A stretch of 64,000 nucleotides of DNA from Margaritispora aquatica (lineage: Eukaryota; Ascomycota; Leotiomycetes; Helotiales; Discinellaceae): positions 1,860,001 to 1,924,000 of the forward strand of contig VJWN01000004.1 of assembly GCA_007644065.1 (NCBI GenBank). Direction: 5' to 3'. The notes under the pieces are model-generated. The model ran no database searches. It worked only from the letters and a program-made list of their open reading frames with translations, and was not told where the DNA came from. The number at the start of each line of letters is the position of its first letter. Within the stretch, counting starts at the first letter, position 1. Shown here one piece after another: positions 55,565 through 64,000 of the stretch. Position numbers and translations under genes: made by a program.

Positions 55565-57088
55565 ATGCCATCAGAGCAGTCGCATTCGTCGCAATCGCAG
55601 TCCCAGAGACCTGCATTGCAGAACAATCACCGATCTACGAGTGGATCCGACTCGCCCTTTGGTTCTCCACATGGCAGGACGAACTCCAAGCTGCAGATTC
55701 ACAAGCACGTCGTAGGAGGACGAGGTTCGCATGCTCGTGTACCGTCAAGCAAAGCTCTACACAAATCTGCCGGCTCGAAAGTACACATCGCCACTGAAGA
55801 TTCGCACGTTGACTTGAAGAAGAGCTCGCGGAACTCTTCGGCGACGAGCTTGAAGAAGAACTCAAGTCATGTCTCTCTGAAGCGCAATCGCTCTCACGCA
55901 GACGTTGTCAAAAGACCAAAATCATCACAGGGGCAGACCAAGAGGCCTACATCCGTACACTTCGAGATCGGCCAAGACCAGGATCAGGATCAGGACGAGG
56001 CGTGGGAAGAAGCAAGCCAGAGTGCATCACCCGCCCTGTCTCGAGCTGTCTCCAGCGGAAAAGCAAGTGCAAATACCTCACGACCTCAATCGCCTTCACA
56101 ACCGTCCACGAAGGTATACACACCTACTTCTACACAGGCAGAGGAGAGACATGCGGCTCGCAATCCGTCTGCAGATGCGAAAGCCATAACAGAACGACTG
56201 CTTCAACGCACCCCATCCTACAATACCACCAAGATGTCTCTCGCAACGGCAACACCCGACACACAGCACCACTCGCCCAATATATCTCCCCGAAAGAATC
56301 AATCCTCGCTTCCAGATAACACACCTAGAATCGGCAGCAATGTTGAAGTCGTCTCCAGATTCGTAGGCGGTTCTGGTACACCAAGCGAGAACTCCCCCTT
56401 CCTTCAGCAGAATCGCCGCAATAACGGACCACCTCGACATAGGGCGAACGATGAAGTCAAGCGGGCTCAATCGATGGGCAATCTCACACGAACGGACAAT
56501 AATGACGAAGAGGAGGAAAGCGCTCTGCTACCCCGGTCTCGCAAGTCATCTACAACCCATACATACGTTCCTCCCCAACAATCTCGCACACAGCAAAAGC
56601 TATGGCTCCAGCGAGCAAGTTCGAATATGGAACCACAACAGATGACACCCGGTATACTACACCCAGGCAGCAATCTAGTCGGCGCAGCAGGATACAGTGG
56701 ACATGACCCACGGATCAAAGCCCAGCTGGAGAAAACAGGACTAGAATATCTAGTTGTACGACGTTATCAGGACCCGGTTGGCAAATCCCTCAAGCGACTC
56801 GCCCAACTTCCCGGCGCAGAGAAGAATCGACGGATACCACCACAAAGTGCCAAGAGTGTCAAAGGCGATGGAAATGGAATAGGAAGGGCAGGCCACGGAC
56901 TAAGTCAGAGCATGAACCAGAGCCGTCTGAATAATCAGATCAGTGGCGCAGGATCTAGTTTTGACGGCCAATCTGGAAGTCAAGAGGATGCCGGGCTTAG
57001 TGGAAGAGGTGATAGCGATGATGGTGTGGGTGCGTTATTGAGAAGTATGTGGGAGAAGAGTTACGAGTTGAGCGCGAGTGCTGATTGA
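55565..57088 (+). CDS. TCO89-like TORC1 subunit
   Basis: Probably the fungal counterpart of Tco89, a TORC1 subunit at the vacuolar membrane linked to nutrient signalling and cell-wall integrity. Intronless frame of 507 aa, mostly disordered and rich in S, N, Q, R and H. The recognisable blocks are KLQIHKHVVGGRGSHARVPS near residue 42, the repeated SLKKNSSHVSLKRNRSHADV near 95, RPTSVHFEIG near 128, and the C-terminal QQKLWLQRASSNMEP followed by HDPRIKAQLEKTGLEYLVVR and a final ALLRSMWEKSYELS. A run of DQDQDQDEAWEEA is simple-repeat driven. The assignment rests on this pattern of blocks from memory; the low complexity limits certainty. Confidence 0.75.
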   Translation: MPSEQSHSSQSQSQRPALQNNHRSTSGSDSPFGSPHGRTNSKLQIHKHVVGGRGSHARVPSSKALHKSAGSKVHIATEDSHVDLKKSSRNSSATSLKKNSSHVSLKRNRSHADVVKRPKSSQGQTKRPTSVHFEIGQDQDQDQDEAWEEASQSASPALSRAVSSGKASANTSRPQSPSQPSTKVYTPTSTQAEERHAARNPSADAKAITERLLQRTPSYNTTKMSLATATPDTQHHSPNISPRKNQSSLPDNTPRIGSNVEVVSRFVGGSGTPSENSPFLQQNRRNNGPPRHRANDEVKRAQSMGNLTRTDNNDEEEESALLPRSRKSSTTHTYVPPQQSRTQQKLWLQRASSNMEPQQMTPGILHPGSNLVGAAGYSGHDPRIKAQLEKTGLEYLVVRRYQDPVGKSLKRLAQLPGAEKNRRIPPQSAKSVKGDGNGIGRAGHGLSQSMNQSRLNNQISGAGSSFDGQSGSQEDAGLSGRGDSDDGVGALLRSMWEKSYELSASAD

Positions 57089-58633
57089 AGCTTTCGCTTG
57101 ACAATTTGCTTGCTCGTGTGTACTGGCGTCTGAAGGTCAAGGTGACGCGTTAGTTGTAGGAAATGATTGGTGCTTTTGTGCATGGCGTTGGGGGTTTGAG
57201 CTACTACTTTCTGCTTGCTGCGTTGGTGGGATGGTAGGAATGGGATGGGATGGGAAGGAATAGCAGGACATGGATACTAGTCCTGGACAAGGCGCAGGGA
57301 GGGAGGGAGGGGACGAAAGGCAATGAAGGAGAAAGAACGAATGAGTCTTGTTGGCGTTTAGTGGACGATCAAACTAGGTCATGGAACAAGATCTTAACTC
57401 GAAGTCAGACAATGTATGTATATAATCTGGCACTAGGCAGTGCAGTTCAGCGCAGCGTAGCGAAGCGGAGGGGTGGATGAGAAGCATGAGTATGAGCATG
57501 GGCATGAGCTTGGTGTCTTTGAGCAAGCTACGACGTAGGTAGGTAGGTAGATAGGTAAGATTACGCAGATCGATAGGTACCAATATCACGGCCATAATTC
57601 ATAAATCATAAACAATAAATCAGAAATCATAAAACTAGATAGGAACAGAGACAGTGCCCGGAAAAGCACATCTAATACGTTGAGCTTCACCATTTATTTC
57701 CCGTCTACCCGTACCTGTACCTCTATCTTTCCCTCTGCTGTCCTCAACCTTTCCGTGATGTGTCGTATTATATTGTGTTATATTCTAGAAGCCTCATTAA
57801 ATATCATAGCGTTCTTTTCAAAGCAAAGCCTTACAACACACATGCAATAGGTCAGGTCTTTTTCAACCCAACCTTCTATCGTTTGTGAAAACTAAGAAAG
57901 TATAGGTAGGTAGGTAGGTAAGTAGATATACGTAGTGAGCGACTAATGAATAAATGTCCTCCCACGTACTATTCGTCTATCTATCTATCTATATATATAC
58001 ATGCATACATACTCCAAAGAATGAGAAAAAATATATAGCGTGGTAAACATGTTTGAATGAAAGACACGAGATTCCTCATGTATGGCTTTACTGTCCCTTC
58101 TAACTAATTGGCCGATTAACCAACCAACCAACCAGCTAGCTAGCGACAAGAGCTTGGAATACAAACCCACCTCATCTATCTAACACCATTCCTTTCTTTT
58201 AGCGAACGTTTAAAAGCTGCAAAGATCCATTAGAGTAAGTTCTTCATATCGATCAGCGATCGGCAAGAATGGATACTAATGCAACATACTTGAACCAGTA
58301 TGTCACCTGCTACTTGAATTGAACTAGATCAAGTGAATTGCTTGAATTGTAGTTTTCATTGTTTTTTTTGGTACTTCTACCCGCGATATTGCAACTCCGC
58401 TTCCTCTCTTTCCCCCTCCTCTCCTCAACTCACTCGTTTGCTCACTCCCTCTTCTCATTAAAGCATCCATCGCTGCTGCATCGCCTCGCAATGCCAAGCC
58501 TCGCCTCCCTTGCCTGGCTTGACCTTAGCGAGCAAGTCTCTTCACCGCCGTACTTCAGCTCGCTATCATTCCTCGAAGCCCCACTGGGTTACACACCTCT
58601 CTTTGGGAATGATCACAGGCAGCGTACCCCCAT
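57089..58633. other. Convergent intergenic region with TAGG/CTAT microsatellites
   Basis: About 1.5 kb between the TCO89-like and PAN2 stop codons. It contains TAGG repeats near 57536-57556 and again near 57904-57922, a CTAT run near 57975-57992, a TA run, and GGGAG repeats near 57298-57310. CT-rich sequence near 58395-58460 runs into the PAN2 3' end. No gene recognised. Confidence 0.5.
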
Positions 58634-61600
58634 CTACCTAAACGGCGAGCCACCACCAAATGTCACCCCACTGCCCTTGCCAGGCGTCCACCCGGCACTG
58701 AACGTGCCACCCATCCCAGGTGCCAGACCTTGCGGTCTCCTAATGGGTGTCGTCGGTCCACTGGCCGTGCCAACCCCTCCTACTCCGCCTCCAACTCCTC
58801 CAGACGCAATATCCGGCGTCTCACTCCTCACCGCATTACCGCCACTTCCCTTCCTCAGTGGCACCTTGTAGTTGTACTCATGACCCTTCTGATACACCTC
58901 TTCTAGCCTAACAGCTAAAATGCCTGCATCCGTGTACTCCTGATACTTGCGATACAAGCGCAGCGCCACCTGCGCGTCGACGATACTATCGTGCTCGTCT
59001 TCTTGGATATAGTCGCCTAAGAGGACCCATGCCAAAAACTTGAGCGCGAGACGTCGACGGAGCCGGGGCAGGTAGAAGAGATCGTAGGTATCAATGCATT
59101 GTGCCTTGGGGATTTGTATGTTGATGACACGAAAGTCGGTCTTCAAACCGTGGCCTAGGAAGATGCACCCTAAGTTGAGTAACACCCAAAGCTTCTTGTA
59201 CGCGAGCTTGTGACTGATCACATTGTGTTTGGAGTTCATAGGATCGAGGTCTTCTTTCTTGATGCCAGAAAATCGAGTCATGTAGTCAAATATGGGCTCT
59301 CTGCTTGCCACATAGTCGTCAATGAAGGGCTCTTCTTCATCCTCACCGGGCCCTCTAATGAGTGAAATTCTTCCTAGACCGAGGTCTTTCGGTCGTATGG
59401 TTTCTTGATCACCTTCGGCTTTCATGGCAATTTCTTCTGCTCTCAGCAGAACATATTCAGTGTCAATGCCTACAATGGTATTCTCCCCTGGAGCTTCCGT
59501 AGCAGGAACAAGCAGGCGATATGTCTTGTCACCTTGATTCGGGCTGTAAACCATAAGTACATGTGCAATAGCATCGTAAGCAAAACTTACTTAGTGTCAT
59601 TATATAGCACTGCGGTGTTGATTTGTTGCTTCCAAGAATTATCGACCTTGTTGTTAAATGCCTTTTGCTGATAGGTAATCACGGATGGCATTTTCCATGA
59701 GGTATTGAAGCTCAAAGCTTCTTCTGCAGCAACCGGTCGCACCAGAAAGTCATTGAACAAATGCCACTGACTCTTCGAAGCAGCATCTGGTTGGGCATGG
59801 GCAACTTCGGTAAATTAGCACACTAAATTGGAGAGAGGGCTTTATCACTTAATCTACTCACCATTAATTAAGGACACCAGATGTGATTTATGTTGTTGCC
59901 CACTATCAATATCTGCCACAAATCCAATAAGTGAGTAGACAATGACATTATGGGTTCCTCGTAACATGAGCGACTTCAAGTCATCCCCTTGGTAACAAAA
60001 GACTTGACCTTTGTCGATGATCACACCTATCTCTTCAGGTAGGCATCCAGGAGTGGACCAGAATTGCCGAGCTTCAGGGGTGCCAGCAGCAGCATTCAAC
60101 ATGAGCACATGAGGCACAGTTCTTATTTGTTTACGCATTGTGAGAGACTGATATCTTTGACATCTACTACACCATCCTCGACTGGTCTGCTCGCGCTCGA
60201 GGCCCTTCTTCAGAACTTGAGAGAATGTCGAGGATGCTACCCCTGGTGCTCGAGAATTTCGTGGACTCATTTTCTAGGTATGTCAGCTTTGTGTTTACCA
60301 CTACCAAGCGCAATACTCACAGGAGGAGGATACAGCAGGTCAATCACAGATGTAGCTCCTGGTCGTGTGTGTTCACTCCGACAGTTTGAGCATCGAATCG
60401 TAGTTGTGGCATTGAGAGCCAAGGTCTATCATAAGTCAGTGCCTTGTAGTAACGGATACTCAGAAAAGCATACTTGTTCCATACTGTCAGAGTGCGGTAA
60501 TGTACTTCGCCAATCCGCAGAAATCTTCTCCGTTACGAAACGTGACAGACCCTGCAACATTGTGGTCAGAGATGATCCCGGGGCATCTTCTTCCAGAAGG
60601 CGAAGATGTGCCGCTATGTAAGTGTCAGTATACGCGAAGATATAAGATATCTGACTGCCCACCTTGTGGAATATTTCTCAATGTCTTTAGCATGTTCTGA
60701 GCTTGGCAAGATGATCCTTCAGCCTTGACAAGCATATCAAACAAGTACCCCATTTCACATAAAAAGCACAGCTCCCCAACACATGGACCAGAGGTATGTT
60801 GCATTGCCAGATTTCGCATCTTAGGCACGAAATGCATCAATTGCATCAGGGGATTCGCGTAAGAGTTGATCAAGTGATTTTCCAACCCCGAATATGGAGT
60901 AGTGTTGTAGAAGCTGGTTGCTTGTTAATAGCCGAGACAGACTGGAGGCTAGATGTAGAACTCACCCAAAATTGAAGTCTTCCACGCCAAATTTCCCATA
61001 CTTGATCTGAAGATTGCAATATATAAGCGGAACATCTGCTTTCAAGCTCGATAGCTCAGTGCTACTCATTTCGATACTATCAGCAAGATCACCGACGCTA
61101 CGCTCCGAGCCGACGTCACTTGCTGCTTCGCGAGCTATCTCACTTAAAAATTTCGGTGCTTGTAATGCTGGCACCGCTTTCTCCGCTCGTCTTCTGCCCT
61201 CAAACTGATTTCGCTTGATTGTCCTTGGATTTGGACCATGAAACACCCCGTCTGTATTTTTCAAGCTTATCATGAGTTGCGGATCAATCTTTGAAGGATG
61301 AGCTCCAACTTCAAAGACCATGTCGCTAGGCCAGGAAGAAAGTAAACTCTCACGATAGTAAGGCATGCCGACAGTGCTAAGTGGTCTGTAATTTCGTCAG
61401 AATCGTTCACATAATTTGAAGCAATAGCCTACATGTCATTTGACCAACCCATCTGAGGATTAATGTCTTCTACATCAGCAAACTCAGATGGCTCGCTGCT
61501 TTCAGCAAATCGAATCTTGGAAGGGGAGCCCCAGAGGCGAACATTGCAAGCAGTATCTCCCAGAATCAGAGCTTCTCCTGTTGGAGCAATTTCAATCATG

Positions 61601-62741
61601 CTTAGACTCGCTGAGCTTGTATCAGCATGTTTTACGTTGCTTGTGTTTGGGTTGACAACGTCAGCAACGTGGATATCACCGTACTGTGCCACCGCAATAA
61701 GTGTTGCTGACATTCGAGGATCCAGACGAACAAAAGCCGCAGGAAATGGAAGTGGAGATATGGGTACCATATTCTGTATGTCGAAGACGTTGACAAGAGC
61801 ATCCAGCGTGTAACTTTGATTTGGGCGCAAGGAATACCCGCAAGTAACGATAAACTGCTTGTTTGCATCCATGTCACTAATACCAGCAGTATGTGCTTTC
61901 CATGTCTTGATGACCTTGAACGTGAACGAGTCAATGATGTCTACCGATCCACTCAAGCTGGCTGCACAAATGTATCGGCTTCGCTTCATGAAGGTGTAGT
62001 GGCTATTGGCAGGTATCTGAAATATAGATGAGAGGCAGCAAAGATATCTCAGGAAGTTTCAAACCTGTTTAGTCACAGTTCCCTTTTCAACGTTTACTAC
62101 GAACATCTGGTCCTGGTATCCAGCAACAAGTATTTCCGAATTATTGACCTTGGATGTGTAGCTCATACACTGCAAGTCTTTCATGTCTTCGTGGCTGTTA
62201 TGTACCATTAGCCTCCATCTATATCCAAGGTAACCTATCACCAGGTATAGAGTTTCCTACGTGATATGCCATATTGGAGGCCCACGACGCATTGCCATAT
62301 GGATATAGTTCTTCCCCAATGTTATGACACCTGCCTGACAGAACAAAAATTGGCGTACAGGCCCATATCCTGCCCTAAAAGATGTATATTGCTGAAGCTC
62401 GCCGCCATAGTAGCTCAAGACGCGTCCGAATTCATTGCCCACCCAGACCAGCTCTTGGGAAGTATCAAAGGCAAAATTCGCAATTGATGTCTGATGTATA
62501 TGCGGAGCAGGCGGCGGAAGGAGCAGACGCCCGACCTTCAAACAATCCCATCAGCATCATATTCATAGACTCGCGGGTGGTAGAAAAATTAAGTCGCAAG
62601 ACCTCGAAGGCTTCGCGACTTTGTCCTTCGCTGCGCTGCCCCGCCAAAAGCACAACGCGGGTTGCCGGCGGCGGGGTTGTTGTCTCGCAAATGGCACGAA
62701 GAAACGGGCATTTGACTTACTTCCTTCCAGTCGCCATCCAT
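58634..62741 (-). CDS. PAN2: PAN2 poly(A)-nuclease deadenylation complex catalytic subunit, 11 exons
   Basis: Pan2, with Pan3, trims mRNA poly(A) tails in the cytoplasm. Eleven exons join in consistent phase: 62741-62721, 62535-62261, 62194-62065, 62016-61433, 61385-60966, 60913-60663, 60613-60474, 60425-60321, 60273-59862, 59804-59591, 59543-58634. The protein is 1153 aa, typical of filamentous fungi. Exon 1 codes only MDGDWKE and is followed by a 185-nt GC-rich intron. The N-terminal WD40 region includes LVWVGNEFGRVLSYYG and HMAMRRGPPIWHI. The linker to Pan3 and the inactive UCH-like domain follow (GFYNTTPYSGLENHLINSY, SNCRSEHTRPG). The C-terminal DEDDh exonuclease shows GIDTEYV, GHGLKTDF and DEHDSIVDA, so all acidic catalytic residues and the His are present. 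It ends in a Gly/Pro-rich tail. Confidence 0.96.
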
Positions 62742-63146
62742 CGAGTGTATCTGGTCACCACTACTACCAATCCATGGCTTGTAATACAGGAATACTCGAT
62801 TTGAACGGGCCTCAAGTTCAGCGTGGTTGCGAATCCCACCTAATCGGGCTGGGCGGTGACTTGGGGGTGTGGATGGATGAATCCTGCTAGATTGTGAGCT
62901 GTGAAAGGGCTGTCGGACAACAAAACTTTGTGGAGCTTTGGGCTTGGGGACGTCTCAAGAGCTATGTAGATGTGTCAGGTAGGTAAGAATGGCGCAATAA
63001 TAGCAGTAAGGGAAACAATTGTGTAAACGTATACTTGATAAATCTTGAAGAAGAGTTACCTTTCTTTCTCTTTCTTACTGCAGTTTATAGTTCATTTACT
63101 AGCTCTTCTCCTACTATATGCTCAGGTAGCAGCTTCCTTTATCATC
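62742..63146. promoter_or_regulatory. Divergent promoter region, PAN2 / MFS transporter
   Basis: About 400 bp between divergent start codons. CT-rich sequence lies just before the transporter ATG. No specific site assigned. Confidence 0.5.
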
Positions 63147-64000
63147 ATGAATTTCTACGATTTGGCATTCGTCGTTCTGGCTTCAACATGCGGTCTTCTC
63201 AGTTGGAGGCAGTATTACAATGGGGAGAATGCTCCAGAAAAGAAGGCTTTGAACCAGGCTCCTGTGAATCCTCGATCAAAGGCAGAAGCTAGCCAGTTCA
63301 CTCGACATTTTCTCACTGTATATTGTCTGGTGATGGGTTCAGACTGGCTTCAAGGTATGTCTCAGATTCAATGAATAGGAATTCTGGGCTTAAAGGATTA
63401 GGACCATACGTATACAGCTTATACAAAGACCAATTCGGTCTCACAGAGACTGTAGTAGCAGCCTTGTTTACCACTGGTTTCCTTTCAGGAGGTATTTCTG
63501 GTTATTTCGTTGGTCAATTTGCCGACCGATTTGGACGCAAGAAAGCTTGTCTAGTATTCTGTGCCACCTATTCCATTGCTTGTTTCTCGACCCTGGCTCC
63601 AAATGTACCTCTTCTCTTTGTCGGCCGAGTGTTTGGTGGACTCAGCACTAGCTTGATGTACAGTGCCTTCGAGAGCTGGATGGTGACCGAGTACCACAAG
63701 AGACAAATGGCTAAAGCGGGAATCAACTTGAGTAGCCTGTATGGAATCATGACTACTTTGAACAGTATTGTCGCCATCGTCTCAGGGGTCTCGTCGGAAT
63801 GGTTGGTTGGATTTACTCACACTAAGCGAGCTCCTTTTATGGCGAGTGCAGGATTGTTAATGGTTGCATTTTGGATCATCTTAGGATGCTGGGTAAGTAA
63901 CATCACTCTTTCCATAAATCTGTTGTGCCTTGAAATTGAATTTGTACTCACTATCAAACAGACTGAAAATTATGGCGACAGCCATGAAGCCACAGAACAA
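63147..64000 (+). CDS. MFSD5-like major facilitator transporter (5' part, runs off the window)
   Basis: A membrane transporter of the MFS superfamily, most like the MFSD5 / molybdate-anion transporter group. Exons 63147-63354, 63402-63892 and 63962 onward are visible; the third continues past the window end. It begins MNFYDLAFVVLASTCGLLSW with a first helix, then TRHFLTVYCLVMGSDWLQGP, a block typical of this group, and YVYSLYKDQFGLTETVVAAL. The MFS motif A is clear as GQFADRFGRKK between helices 2 and 3. Further helices follow (ACLVFCATYSIACFSTLAPN, FVGRVFGGLSTSLMYSAFES). An in-frame ATG at 63045 would add 34 hydrophobic residues; I prefer 63147 since the family begins with MxxY/F and the first helix directly. 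Confidence 0.88.

Noticed and set aside
57536..57992. CRISPR-like or telomere-like short repeats
   Set aside because: They are plain TAGG and CTAT tetranucleotide microsatellites without spacers; the genome is eukaryotic.
58359..58871. 170-codon plus-strand frame near the PAN2 3' end
   Set aside because: It runs antisense through the Gly/Pro-rich tail of PAN2, and its Pro-rich composition is the mirror of that tail. No independent motif.

Overview
The window reads as a nuclear segment of a filamentous ascomycete (Pezizomycotina). A Leotiomycetes-like genome is my guess from overall character and is not proven. The genes are interrupted by short introns (mostly 40-190 nt) with GTRNGT donors, CTAAC-like branch sites and YAG acceptors. 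The proteins are typical fungal ones, and the spaces between genes are long, AT-leaning and rich in simple repeats. All gene models were built by hand, by joining reading frames across consensus splice sites and checking phase.

Layout. 0.25-3.1 kb: NDUFA2 (complex I) and MPC2 (pyruvate carrier) head to head, then an initiator tRNA-Met. 4-7.2 kb: a Skt5/Chs4-type chitin synthase activator with a CaaX tail. 8.9-9.4 kb: CBP4 (complex III assembly). 10.7-11.0 kb: an unresolved coding-like locus. 13.7-15.1 kb: a CRH-type GH16 transglycosylase with a chitin-binding module. 19.2-20 kb: a small Myb/SANT protein. 20-29.4 kb: a gene desert of about 9.4 kb. 29.4-30.5 kb: a second Myb/SANT-like protein. 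31.3-32.4 kb: HTD2 (mitochondrial fatty acid synthesis). 33.3-34.1 kb: a Cys-rich GPI-type secreted protein. 35.3-36.7 kb: a DFG5/DCW1 GH76 protein. 37.8-40.5 kb: an uncharacterised 884-aa protein with UIM-like, PIP-like and SQ motifs. 41-42.1 kb: an aldo-keto reductase. 42.9-44.1 kb: DOM34/Pelota. 44.6-48.2 kb: KAP123 importin, with a C/D-box snoRNA in one intron. 48.5-49.1 kb: a GNAT acetyltransferase. 49.7-50.2 kb: a small orphan gene. 52.5-54.8 kb: PCK1. 55.6-57.1 kb: a TCO89-like TORC1 subunit. 58.6-62.7 kb: PAN2. 63.1 kb to the end: the 5' part of an MFSD5-like MFS transporter.

The content is mostly housekeeping, and no secondary-metabolite cluster, intact transposon or CRISPR array is visible. 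Two themes recur. One is mitochondrial energy metabolism (NDUFA2, MPC2, CBP4, HTD2, with PCK1 for gluconeogenesis). The other is cell-wall building (SKT5, CRH, DFG5, the Cys-rich GPI protein). Translation and RNA turnover are also represented (tRNAi, DOM34, PAN2, KAP123 and the snoRNA).

The least expected observations are the intronic snoRNA, whose guide matches the peptidyl-transferase region of 25S rRNA, and the orphan protein with tandem UIM-like motifs. The orphan 3-exon gene near 50 kb and several splice features that simple ORF calling would miss are also of interest.
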